A stretch of 64,000 nucleotides of DNA, from NCBI RefSeq assembly GCF_019801965.1, contig NZ_JAHVIA010000011.1, positions 50,433 through 114,432 of the forward strand. Direction: 5' to 3'. Both the position numbers and the translations under genes were made by a program. Positions 1 to 8,260 of this stretch are shown in pieces. The notes under the pieces are model-generated. The model saw nothing but the letters and a program-made list of their open reading frames with translations. It did no database searches and was not told the origin of the DNA. Each line of letters starts with the position of its first letter. Positions within the stretch are counted from its first letter, which is position 1. The stretch comes from Salipiger bermudensis. Its GTDB lineage: Bacteria > Pseudomonadota > Alphaproteobacteria > Rhodobacterales > Rhodobacteraceae.

Positions 1-160
1 TTGTTTTTGCTCGCTTTTCTCTTGACGGCTCCCGTGCCGGGGCGTAGTCAGGGCCCAAGAGCAACGCACCAAGCGACCCAGCTCGGCAGCTACGCAGCGA
101 CCTTTCAAAGGCAGCGACGTCGCCACCAAGCCAAGGCAGCCAGGGACGTAGCCACGCAAG

Positions 161-182
161 GGCGGACCCGAAGGGGCCCGCC
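161..182 (+). terminator. Possible intrinsic terminator in the gene-poor left end
   Basis: A 9-bp stem with one mismatch (161-169 against 174-182, loop GAAG) is followed by TCTTT, which fits a weak rho-independent terminator for a rightward transcript entering from outside the window. The rest of 1-361 has no open reading frame that looks like a protein. It contains short GC-rich repetitive phrases but nothing I can name. Confidence 0.35.
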
Positions 183-361
183 TCTTTGCGTTTGGGCAAC
201 CCGCATCGCTTGACACGCTCCGCCCGCTCGACGAGATTGCGCCGAGCCAGGCCGTGCCCAGCTGGATCCCTCGTGATCCCCCTCTCCCCAACATGACGTC
301 AGCGCCCTGCCCGCATCATCTGTGACCGCGGCGGCGCGATGACAGATCCGCCGAGGTTCCC

Positions 362-1360
362 ATGCAGCGCGCCGATGCCACGCTTGAAATCGACAGTCCC
401 ACCGCGATCTCGACCTTCCGCAGCCTTGCTGCGCGGGCCGAACGGCCCGTCACCGAGACCGCTGACAGCCTCACCATCGCGCTGCCGCGCGGCTCCCTGA
501 CGGTGACGCCGGACGGCGCCGGCACGCGGCTGCGGCTGGACAGCCCCGACGCGGTGGCGCTGCAGCTCGCGCGCGATCTGCTGGCCGAACGGCTCGCGGA
601 GCATGGCGTCGTGCCGCGCTGGCAGGAGGATCTGGCGGGGCGCCAGCCGGGCAACCAGTCGCGCGCAACTGTGGTCTCGGCGCGGCGCCTGTCGCCGAAT
701 TACAGTCGCGTGGTGATGGAGGGGCCGGACCTGGCGCGTTTCGCCGAGGGTGGGCTGCATTTCCGCCTGCTCTTCGGCCCCGAGGGCGCGGGCTGGCCCG
801 AGACCGACGCCAGCGGCGCCACGCGCTGGCCCGGCGGCATGACGGCCTGGCATCGGCCGGTCTACACCACGCGGGCCATCGAGCGCGCAGGGGCCGCCGC
901 CCGCATGACCTTCGACGTGTTCCGCCACGAGGGCGGGCGGGTGACGGACTGGTGCGACCGGATCGCTCCCGGCACCGAGATCGCGATGACCGGCCCCGGC
1001 GGTGGCGGTATCCCCGAGATGGCCGGCTGGATGGGGCTCGTCGGGGACGAGACCGCGATGCCGGTGATGATCCGCATCCTCGAGGCGATGCCCGCCGACA
1101 CCCGTGGCGAGGCCGTGCTCTTCGTGCCGGAGGCCGCCGACATCCAGCCCGTGCGCCATCCCGAGGGCGTGTCGCTGCGCTGGGTGTTGCGGGGCGGCGA
1201 CGAGACGCCGCTCGCCGCGCTCAAGGCGCTGAGTGTGCCGGCTGCGGATCGCTACGTGTTCTTTGCGGGGGAGAAGGCCCAGGCGCTCGACGCGCGCGCC
1301 TGGCTGCCGGAGCAGGGCTTGCAGAAGGGGGAATTCGTCTCCGCCGCCTACTGGTCCTGA
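362..1360 (+). CDS. Siderophore-interacting protein (FAD-dependent ferric-siderophore reductase) with N-terminal DUF2218 domain
   Basis: This 332-residue protein probably reduces ferric siderophores in the cytoplasm to release iron. Residues 1-90 look like the DUF2218 domain that often precedes the reductase in Rhodobacteraceae. Residues about 100-230 form the FAD-binding barrel, with the family's flavin motif at 165-171 (RPVYTTR). The C-terminal third carries the SIP-type NAD(P)H domain, including the acidic FVPEAAD stretch and a tryptophan-rich block. The gene heads an iron-uptake locus followed by an AraC regulator, a TonB receptor and a FhuDBC-type importer, which supports the call. The first in-frame ATG (362) was used. 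No convincing Fur box was seen upstream. The exact siderophore is unknown. Confidence 0.88.
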   Translation: MQRADATLEIDSPTAISTFRSLAARAERPVTETADSLTIALPRGSLTVTPDGAGTRLRLDSPDAVALQLARDLLAERLAEHGVVPRWQEDLAGRQPGNQSRATVVSARRLSPNYSRVVMEGPDLARFAEGGLHFRLLFGPEGAGWPETDASGATRWPGGMTAWHRPVYTTRAIERAGAAARMTFDVFRHEGGRVTDWCDRIAPGTEIAMTGPGGGGIPEMAGWMGLVGDETAMPVMIRILEAMPADTRGEAVLFVPEAADIQPVRHPEGVSLRWVLRGGDETPLAALKALSVPAADRYVFFAGEKAQALDARAWLPEQGLQKGEFVSAAYWS

Positions 1361-1486
1361 CCGCGGGCCATGCAGAGCGGCGCAGGTTGTCGCGCGACCC
1401 AGCGTCGGGATTGATCTCAGGACGCCGGGCCTGTGCCGGAGCTCTTTCATCTGCATCGGTCCGGAGGCCAGCCGTGGGGCGTCGGC

Positions 1487-1516
1487 GCATTACTTGACTA
1501 TTCCACTAAGAAATGC
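1487..1516. promoter_or_regulatory. Inverted repeat upstream of the AraC-type gene
   Basis: The arms GCATTACTT (1487-1495) and AAGAAATGC (1508-1516) match as an inverted repeat at 8 of 9 positions, with a 12-bp spacer. The element lies about 75 bp before the AraC-type start and overlaps a TTGACT that could be a -35 hexamer. It is a candidate operator for the adjacent regulator or an iron regulator. Function is inferred only from position and symmetry. Confidence 0.4.
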
Positions 1517-1591
1517 GATCAGGGTGTCGCTCAGCAAGCCGCAGGACGGTCCGCCAGGCTGCCATCCAACCTCCCTGCCGAGCGCCTCCCA

Positions 1592-2497
1592 ATGACCTTC
1601 ATGCCCCGCATGACCGCCGAAACCCGTGCCATCCGCACGCTGCGTCCGCTCCGTTGGCGGAGGTGGCCGGGGGTGATCGCGGATGTCTGGCACGTGCATG
1701 GCGAGGCTGGCGGCGGTGGCTTCTACAGCGCCCCGGATCCCCGGCTCGTGGTCTTTCTCGGCGGCGGCGAGGGATTGCAGCTGCGGGCTTCTGACGGCGA
1801 GCCGTGGCAGGGCGATGTCTCGGTGATGTACGTTCCGGCGCATGTGCCGCTCTGGAGCCGCTTCGAGACCGGCGGCAGTTTCGCGCATCTCGACCTTCAC
1901 CTCGATTCAGGCCCCCTGCGCCAGCGCCTCCGCGACCAGCCGCGCGAGGCTCTGACGACACCCCGCCTTGCGCGCGCCACGCCGATGATCGAGGCGCTGG
2001 CACGGATGATCGCCGACGAGGTCGAGCGTCCGCTGCGCCCCGATCTGTCGAGCGATGGTCTGCTCTCGTCGCTGCTCTCGGAGGTGCTCGATCTCGGCCC
2101 GCCCGCCCCCGGTGGCGAGCGCGGCGGGTTGCCGCCGCATCTCCTCCAGCGCCTCGAGGCCCACGCCCGCGCGGCGCTGCACCGGCGCATCACCAGCGCC
2201 GAGCTGGCCGAGGTGGCGGGTCTGTCGGAGAGCTGGCTGACCCGCGGCTTCCGCGCCAGCCGGGGCCAGACGCCGCAGAAATGGCTGATGACGCTGCGGA
2301 TCGATGCCGCCGAGGCGATGATGCCCGACGCGAAGCTGAGCCTCGCCGAGATCGCCGCCGCCTGCGGCTTTGCCGATCAGGCCCATCTCACGCGGGCCTT
2401 CCGGGCCCGGCATGGCGAAACCCCGGGCGAGTGGCGGCGGCGCAGATTTGTCCCGGATGCTTCAAAGCCCGCCGGTCCCATACAAGCAGGCCACTAA
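1592..2497 (+). CDS. AraC family transcriptional regulator of the siderophore locus
   Basis: This 301-residue protein has an N-terminal sensing domain without a recognisable enzyme motif and a C-terminal AraC/XylS double helix-turn-helix. The second helix-turn-helix carries the family signature: LAEIAAACGFADQ, then HLTRAFRARHGETPGEWR. It lies between the siderophore reductase and the TonB receptor in the same direction, so it most likely activates receptor and importer genes when the ferric siderophore is present, as PchR- and AlcR-type regulators do. The ATG at 1592 was chosen because the frame upstream to 1433 encodes no conserved sequence and crosses the inverted repeat at 1487-1516. The ribosome-binding site is weak, so the start is uncertain. 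Confidence 0.85.
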   Translation: MTFMPRMTAETRAIRTLRPLRWRRWPGVIADVWHVHGEAGGGGFYSAPDPRLVVFLGGGEGLQLRASDGEPWQGDVSVMYVPAHVPLWSRFETGGSFAHLDLHLDSGPLRQRLRDQPREALTTPRLARATPMIEALARMIADEVERPLRPDLSSDGLLSSLLSEVLDLGPPAPGGERGGLPPHLLQRLEAHARAALHRRITSAELAEVAGLSESWLTRGFRASRGQTPQKWLMTLRIDAAEAMMPDAKLSLAEIAAACGFADQAHLTRAFRARHGETPGEWRRRRFVPDASKPAGPIQAGH

Positions 2498-2500
2498 TAT

Positions 2501-2517
2501 CCGATCTATTTGATCGG
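2501..2517. promoter_or_regulatory. Perfect inverted repeat before the TonB receptor gene
   Basis: CCGATC and GATCGG form perfect 6-bp arms around TATTT, 30 bp before the receptor start and just after the AraC-type stop. It could be an operator for the receptor gene or a short RNA stem. There is no U-tract, so a terminator is unlikely. Confidence 0.35.
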
Positions 2518-2546
2518 GAAATAACAGCAACGCTCCGGACAGTGAC

Positions 2547-4661
2547 ATGACCCATCCCATTCGAGCCGCCCTCGTCGCGGGCGCAAGCCTTCTGGCGCTG
2601 GCCAGTGCCGCCACGGCGCAATCCACCGCAGACCTTTACGACCTCGGCACGCTGGTCGTCGACGGCAGCGCCGATCCCTCCGATCCGGTGCCCGGCTACG
2701 TCGCCAGCACCGCCGCCACCGCCACCAAGACCGGCACGCCGATCCTCGAGACGCAGCAATCTATCTCGGTGATCACCGGCGAGCAGATCGAGGATCAGGG
2801 CGCCACCACGCTGGGCGACACGCTGGGCTACACCGCCGGCCTGACGGCGCAGCCCTATGGCACCGACCCGCGCTTCGATGCGCCGACCATCCGCGGCTTC
2901 GACGGCTCGGACGCGCAATATCTCAACGGGCTGCGCCTGATCCGCGATCTCGGCGCGCCGGCCTTCGAGATCTACTCGCTCGAGCGCGTCGAGGTGCTCA
3001 AGGGGCCGTCCTCGGCACTCTACGGCGCCGGCATTCCCGGCGGGGTGATCAACCAGATCCAGAAGCGGGCGCAATTCCTCAGCTTCGGTGAGCTCGGCGT
3101 CGGCATCGGCGATCCCAAGGCCACGGAGGGTTTCGTCGATTACAACCACGCCTTCTCCGACACCTTCGCCGCCCGCATCACCGCCGTCGCGCGCGACAGC
3201 GAGGAAGACGTCGAAGAGCTGACCAACGAACGCAAGTATATCGGCCTCGCCACCCGCTGGGCACCGACCGCCGCCAGCCAGATCGAATTCCTGGGCTCCT
3301 GGCTGAAGGACAGCCCGATCACCCCGGCGGGCGTGCCCTACGGGCTTGTCGGCGAGGTCGATGACGAGGACCTTCGCAGCTTCTATGCGGGCGACCCGAG
3401 CGATGACGAGAGCGAGCGCGAAATGCTCAACCTCGGCTTCTCCGCCCGTCACGAGCTCAACGCAGCGTGGTCGGTCGAGGCCAATTTCCGCTACCAGAAG
3501 TTCGACTGGGACTATACCGGCTTCTATGTCAGCGGGCTCGACGCGGATGGCGACACCATCAACAGAGGCGCCAACACCACCTCGGAAGACAGCTACACCC
3601 GCAATCTCGACCTGCGCCTGAACGGTCGCTTCGACACCGGGGCCGTCGCGCACACGCTAGTGCTTGGCCTCGACGCACGGCGCTACGGTGTCGAAAGCGA
3701 GAGCGGCTTCAAGTACGCGGATTCGATCAGCTACTCGGATCCGAGCTATGGTGGCGCCAACCTGAGCGATGCGTGGTATGTCTCGGCCGACGACCTGACG
3801 CTCGAGCAGATCGGCCTCTACGCACAGGACGAGATGGCCTTGGGAAACTGGCGCGCCAGTATCGCCCTGCGCCACGACTGGACCAGCCAGACCGGCAGCA
3901 CCTACACCAACTTCGCCGGCAGCTCGTCGGTCGATCAGGATGACGAGGCCACCACCGGTCGCGCCGGCATTTCCTATGTGTTCGACAACGGCCTTGCGCC
4001 CTACCTGAGCTATGCCACCTCCTTCGATCCCGAGATCGGCACCGACAACAGCGGCACGGCCTTCGAGCCGACCCGCGGGCGGCAGTGGGAGGCGGGCGTG
4101 AAGTACCAGCCGCTCAGCTTCGACGGATTCTTCTCCGCGGCGGTCTACAACCTGCGGCAGGAGAACGTGCTCTCGGCCTATACCGACAGCAACGGCATCG
4201 GTGATTATCGGCAGGAGGGCGAGGTGTTGTCGCGCGGCATCGAGCTCGAAGGCTCCGCCGATCTGGCAGAGGGCTGGAACATCCGCGGCCAGTACACGTG
4301 GAACGACACCAAGGTGCTGAGCGGCGACAACGCCGGCAACGCGCTGGCCAACGCGCCCGAGCACAATGCGAGCCTCTGGCTGAACTACGAGTTCGCCTCC
4401 GGCAGCACGCTCGATGGCCTGCAACTCGGCGGCGGCGTGCGCTACATCGGCGCGCGCTACGGTGATGCGGCCAACAGCTACGATCTCGAGGACGTGACGC
4501 TGGTCGACCTTCAGGCCTCCTACGCCCTGACCGAGGATCTCGGGCTGTCGGTCAACGTGTCGAACCTCTTTGACGAGGCCTATGTCGCCAATTGCGGCTC
4601 CTTCGGCTGCTACTACGGCGACGGACGCACCGTGCAGGCCCGCCTGACCTGGAAGTGGTGA
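2547..4661 (+). CDS. TonB-dependent siderophore receptor (FhuA/FpvA type)
   Basis: This 704-residue outer-membrane receptor takes up a ferric siderophore using TonB energy. A signal peptide ending ASAATAQ (about residue 25) is followed by the plug domain (about 60-170; ETQQSISVITGEQI, then LERVEVLKGPSSALYGAGIPGG), which is highly typical of siderophore receptors. The remainder is a 22-stranded barrel rich in alternating aromatic residues. It ends in LSVNVSNLFDEAYVANC and a terminal aromatic residue (Trp) that suits outer-membrane insertion. Its stop overlaps the start of the binding-protein gene. The ligand is probably a hydroxamate, inferred from the FhuDBC-like neighbours, but this cannot be settled by reading. 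Confidence 0.93.
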   Translation: MTHPIRAALVAGASLLALASAATAQSTADLYDLGTLVVDGSADPSDPVPGYVASTAATATKTGTPILETQQSISVITGEQIEDQGATTLGDTLGYTAGLTAQPYGTDPRFDAPTIRGFDGSDAQYLNGLRLIRDLGAPAFEIYSLERVEVLKGPSSALYGAGIPGGVINQIQKRAQFLSFGELGVGIGDPKATEGFVDYNHAFSDTFAARITAVARDSEEDVEELTNERKYIGLATRWAPTAASQIEFLGSWLKDSPITPAGVPYGLVGEVDDEDLRSFYAGDPSDDESEREMLNLGFSARHELNAAWSVEANFRYQKFDWDYTGFYVSGLDADGDTINRGANTTSEDSYTRNLDLRLNGRFDTGAVAHTLVLGLDARRYGVESESGFKYADSISYSDPSYGGANLSDAWYVSADDLTLEQIGLYAQDEMALGNWRASIALRHDWTSQTGSTYTNFAGSSSVDQDDEATTGRAGISYVFDNGLAPYLSYATSFDPEIGTDNSGTAFEPTRGRQWEAGVKYQPLSFDGFFSAAVYNLRQENVLSAYTDSNGIGDYRQEGEVLSRGIELEGSADLAEGWNIRGQYTWNDTKVLSGDNAGNALANAPEHNASLWLNYEFASGSTLDGLQLGGGVRYIGARYGDAANSYDLEDVTLVDLQASYALTEDLGLSVNVSNLFDEAYVANCGSFGCYYGDGRTVQARLTWKW

Positions 4662-5548
4662 TCTCTTTTGTACCAACCCTGAAGCGCCGCGCGGTTTTGC
4701 GCGGCGCTTTGTCGTCGCTGGCCCTCGCCGCGGCGCCCGCGCTCTCGGCCGGCGCGAAAGCGGAGCGTGTCGCGGCGATCGACTGGGCGATGCTCGAGTC
4801 GGCGCTGGCGCTCGGGGTGACGCCGGTCGCCGCCTGCGAGCTGATCCGCTTTCGCGCCGACGCCATCGAGCCGAGCGTCCCCGAGAGCGTCACCGATCTC
4901 GGCCTGCGCGGGTCGCCGAATTTCGAGCTGCTGCAGCTCACCCGCCCGACGCTGATCCTGACCTCGCCGTGGTACGCGCAGATCGCGCCCCGGCTGGAGG
5001 CCATCGCGCCGGTGATGTCACACGCCGTTTATACCGGTGAATCGCCCGTCCCCCTCGCGGTATCCGCGACGCACGCGCTGGCCGAAAGGCTTGGCCGCGA
5101 GACGGCGGCGCGCGCGGTCGAACGCGATGCCATTCAGACGCTCGAGGCCCTGCGCGCGCGGCTAGCGCCGCTGCGCGACCGGCCGGTCTATATCGTCCAG
5201 ATCGGCGACGCGCGGCATTTCCGCGCCTTCGGGCCCGACAGCATGTTCGGCAATGTCGCGACGCTCCTCGGGCTCGAGAACGCCTGGACCGCACCCACCG
5301 AGTTCAGCTTCGCCGCGCCGACCCCGCTCGAGCGGCTTGCCGCCCGCCCCGAGGCGCGCATCCTCTCGGTCGGTCCGATCCCGCCCGAGGCGGCGCCGGG
5401 GCTGCGGCGCTCGGTGCTGTGGAACCGGCTCGCGCCGGTGGCCGAGGGGCGCTTCGAGGTCCTGCCCCCGGTCAATCCGTTCGGCGCGGTTCCGGCGGCG
5501 CTGCGCTTTGCCCGGCTCGCCGCCGAGGCGCTGGAGCGCATGGCATGA
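4658..5548 (+). CDS. Periplasmic iron-siderophore binding protein (FhuD-like), Tat-exported
   Basis: This protein of about 296 residues binds ferric siderophore in the periplasm and passes it to the FhuB-type permease. The GTG at 4658 was chosen because it overlaps the receptor stop (GTGA), giving translational coupling, and because it leads directly into a twin-arginine signal (KRRAVLRGALSSLALAAA). An upstream ATG in the same frame would lie inside the receptor gene. The body has the cluster-A-2 binding-protein pattern: DWAMLESALALGVTPVAA near the N-terminus, then LTRPTLILTSPWYA and the FGNVATLLGLENAW block. The Tat signal resembles other FhuD-type proteins of alphaproteobacteria. Confidence 0.88.
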   Translation: MISFVPTLKRRAVLRGALSSLALAAAPALSAGAKAERVAAIDWAMLESALALGVTPVAACELIRFRADAIEPSVPESVTDLGLRGSPNFELLQLTRPTLILTSPWYAQIAPRLEAIAPVMSHAVYTGESPVPLAVSATHALAERLGRETAARAVERDAIQTLEALRARLAPLRDRPVYIVQIGDARHFRAFGPDSMFGNVATLLGLENAWTAPTEFSFAAPTPLERLAARPEARILSVGPIPPEAAPGLRRSVLWNRLAPVAEGRFEVLPPVNPFGAVPAALRFARLAAEALERMA

Positions 5549-7482
5549 AGCTCGCGCTCCCCGTCACCTTCCTGCTCTCGGCCCTGCTCTGGGCGCTGGC
5601 CGCGCCCTCGGGCCTGCCGGGCGAGTTGACGCCCGACGCCCTGATCCTCGACGAGCTTCTCATGCTCTATGGCCACATGCCGCGCGGGGCCATGGCGCTG
5701 GTCGCGGGGGGCTGTCTCGGGCTTTCGGGGGCGCTATTGCAGGTGGTGCTGCGCAATCCGATCGCCGATCCTTCGACGCTCGGGATCTCCTCCGGCGCGC
5801 AGCTGGCGCTGGTGGCGGTGACGGTGCTCTGCCCAAGCCTGCTCGGCTGGGGCCGCGCCCCGGTGGCGCTGGCGGGCGCCTTCGCGGCTGCGGCGCTGGT
5901 CATGGGGATGGGCGCGCTGCGCGGCTTCCACCCGGTGACCATGGTGATCGCGGGCATGTTGGTCTCGCTCTTCGCCTCGTCGCTCGCAGGCGCGCTGACA
6001 TTGGCGCAGGGGCAATACCTGTTCTCGCTTGTGATCTGGACTGGCGGCTCGCTGGTGCAGACGGGCTGGGGGCCGGTGCTGGCGCTGGCGCTTGTGCTGG
6101 CGCTCGGCGCAGGCCTCGCGGCGCTGATGGCGCGGCCGCTGTCAGTGCTCGGGCTCGAGGCCGAGAGCGCGCGCTCGCTGGGGCTCTCGGTGGGCCGGGT
6201 GCGGGCGCTGGCAGTGACTCTGGCCTGCGTATTGGCGGCAAGCGTCTCGGCCGCCGTCGGGCTGGTGGCCTTCGTCGGCCTCGCCGCGCCGGCTCTAGCG
6301 CGCGCGCTGGGGGCGCGCCGCCCTGGGCAGATCCTCGCGCTGGCACCGTTCACCGGCGCGGCGCTCCTGTCGCTGGTCGACGGGCTGGTGCTGACCGCCG
6401 CCGGTCATGGCGCCGAGATGTTCCCCACCGGTGCGGTCACCGGCCTGATCGGCGGGCCGCTGCTGCTCTGGCTGCTGCCGCGCCTGCGCGCCACGCCGCC
6501 CCCCGCCCCCGACGCACAGCTCCCGCGCGCCGCGCACCCGCTGCGGCGGGTGGCGCTCATGGCGCTTGGCGTGGTGCTGCTTCTGGCCGTGCTGCTGATG
6601 CTCGGCCGCACGCCCGATGGCTGGAGCCTCCTTGACCGAGAGAGCCTCGCCCTGTTCCTGCCCAACCGCCTGCCCCGGCTCGCAGGGGCTGCCGCCGCCG
6701 GCGGCCTGCTGGCGCTGGCGGGCGCCGCGCTGCAACGGCTGACGGCCAACCCGCTGGCCTCGCCGGAGGTGCTTGGCGTCTCGGGTGGTGCTGCGATCGG
6801 CTATGCCGGGGTGCTGTTTCTCGCCGCGACGCCGACGGCGCTGGCGCTGAGCGGCGGTGCCGCGCTTGGCGGCGCGCTGGCCATGGCGGTGCTCACCGGC
6901 GTCGTGCTGGGGCGCGACGCACGTCCCGAGCGCCTGCTTCTGGCGGGGGTCGCTGTCTCGTCGCTGGCCGCGGCGCTGCTGTCGATCCTTATGGCCGCCG
7001 GCACGATGAAGAGCTTCGCCGTGCTCGCCTGGCTTTCGGGCTCGGCCTCGGCACTCACAGGCTCCGGCGCGGCGCTGCTCTGCGCCCTGCTCGGCCTCGC
7101 CTGCGCGGCGGTGGTGATGATGGCACGCTGGCTCACAATATTGCCGCTCGGCCCCGAGGTCGCCCGGGCGCTCGGCCTGCCGCTGCGCGGCGCGACGCTC
7201 GCCGTCGTCGCGCTGGCGGCGCTGGCCACCGGCGCGGCCACCGTGCTCGTCGGTCCGCTGAGCTTCGTCGGGCTGATGGCGCCGCACCTCGCGCGGCGCA
7301 TCGGGCTCGCGCAGGCGGTTCCGCACATGCTCGGCAGCGCCGCGCTTGGCGCCGCCCTCATGCTCGCCGCCGATTTCGGTGCCCGTATGGCGAGCTTTCC
7401 CTATGACCTGCCGCTCGGTCTCTTCGCGTCACTCCTTGGTACGCCCTGGCTGATCTGGCTGATGCTGAGGCGCCCGACATGA
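5545..7482 (+). CDS. fhuB: Fused iron-siderophore ABC permease (FhuB-like, two FecCD halves)
   Basis: This 645-residue inner-membrane permease contains two tandem FecCD permease units in one chain, the hallmark of FhuB. The halves begin near residues 1 and 350 and each has the motif of a short transmembrane segment followed by N-P-(I/L)-A and G-(I/V)-SSGA or GVSGGA (QVVLRNPIADPSTLGISSGA, then RLTANPLASPEVLGVSGGA). Each half also ends with a GLAAP- or GLMAPH-type EAA-like loop that contacts the ATPase. The ATG at 5545 overlaps the FhuD-like stop (ATGA). Fusion of the two permease halves favours hydroxamate siderophores, because most other siderophore importers use separate permeases. Confidence 0.92.
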   Translation: MKLALPVTFLLSALLWALAAPSGLPGELTPDALILDELLMLYGHMPRGAMALVAGGCLGLSGALLQVVLRNPIADPSTLGISSGAQLALVAVTVLCPSLLGWGRAPVALAGAFAAAALVMGMGALRGFHPVTMVIAGMLVSLFASSLAGALTLAQGQYLFSLVIWTGGSLVQTGWGPVLALALVLALGAGLAALMARPLSVLGLEAESARSLGLSVGRVRALAVTLACVLAASVSAAVGLVAFVGLAAPALARALGARRPGQILALAPFTGAALLSLVDGLVLTAAGHGAEMFPTGAVTGLIGGPLLLWLLPRLRATPPPAPDAQLPRAAHPLRRVALMALGVVLLLAVLLMLGRTPDGWSLLDRESLALFLPNRLPRLAGAAAAGGLLALAGAALQRLTANPLASPEVLGVSGGAAIGYAGVLFLAATPTALALSGGAALGGALAMAVLTGVVLGRDARPERLLLAGVAVSSLAAALLSILMAAGTMKSFAVLAWLSGSASALTGSGAALLCALLGLACAAVVMMARWLTILPLGPEVARALGLPLRGATLAVVALAALATGAATVLVGPLSFVGLMAPHLARRIGLAQAVPHMLGSAALGAALMLAADFGARMASFPYDLPLGLFASLLGTPWLIWLMLRRPT

Positions 7483-8252
7483 CCGCGCTCTACACCCTCT
7501 CCGACGTCACCCTGACCGTGCCCGGCCGCACCCTGCTGCACGGGCTCGACCTCAGCCTGCCGCGCGGCAAGGTTATCGGGCTGATCGGACATAACGGCTC
7601 CGGCAAGTCGACCCTGCTGAAGCTGCTCTCGCGCCAGAGCCAGCCGACGCAGGGCACCATCGCCTTCGGCAGCAGACCGCTGCGCGACTGGCCGAGCAAA
7701 GCGCTGGCCCGCCATCTTGCCTACCTGCCACAGCACCCGCCCGCTGCCGAAGGGCTGACCGTGTGCGAGCTTGCCGCGCTCGGGCGCTACCCTTGGCACG
7801 GTGCGCTCGGCCGCCCCGGCCCTGATGACCGCGCCGCCACCCAGTCCGCCATCGCGGCCTGCGGGCTCGCGCCGCTCGCCGAGCGCCGCGTCGACACGCT
7901 CTCGGGCGGCGAGGCGCAGCGGGCCTGGCTCGCGATGCTGATCGCGCAGGAGGCCGGGACGCTGCTGCTTGACGAGCCGATCTCGGCGCTCGACATCGCG
8001 CATCAGGTCGAGGTGCTGACACTGGTGCAGCGCCTGAGCCGCGCGCGGGGGCGCTCGGTTGTCGTGGTGCTGCACGATCTCAACATGGCGGCGCGCTACT
8101 GCGACCATATCGTCGCGCTCAAGTCCGGGCGGCTGGTTTTCGAAGGCACACCTGCCGCGCTGATGACCCCGGCCCGACTTCATGACATCTATGGCGCGCG
8201 CATGGAGGTCATGACTCGCGCCGACGGCTCCCCCGTCGCCCTCCCCGTGTAA
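7479..8252 (+). CDS. fhuC: Iron-siderophore ABC transporter ATPase (FhuC-like)
   Basis: This 257-residue ATPase powers the FhuB-like permease. The Walker A motif GHNGSGKST is at residues 37-45, the ABC signature LSGGE at 141-145, Walker B LLLDEP at 162-167, and the switch histidine lies in VVVLHDLNMAARYCD, which is diagnostic of the FecE/FhuC/BtuD branch. The ATG overlaps the permease stop by four bases, so D, B and C are coupled. An 8-bp gap separates it from the exporter-type ABC gene that follows. Confidence 0.93.
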   Translation: MTALYTLSDVTLTVPGRTLLHGLDLSLPRGKVIGLIGHNGSGKSTLLKLLSRQSQPTQGTIAFGSRPLRDWPSKALARHLAYLPQHPPAAEGLTVCELAALGRYPWHGALGRPGPDDRAATQSAIAACGLAPLAERRVDTLSGGEAQRAWLAMLIAQEAGTLLLDEPISALDIAHQVEVLTLVQRLSRARGRSVVVVLHDLNMAARYCDHIVALKSGRLVFEGTPAALMTPARLHDIYGARMEVMTRADGSPVALPV

Positions 8253-8260
8253 GGCCCGAT

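Noticed and set aside
1..213. Open frame at the left edge, rich in Arg, Gln and Thr
   Set aside because: No family resemblance, and the terminator-like stem at 161-182 lies inside it.
5253..6635. 460-codon frame overlapping fhuB
   Set aside because: Arg/Ala/Gly-rich shadow of the FhuB gene in another frame.
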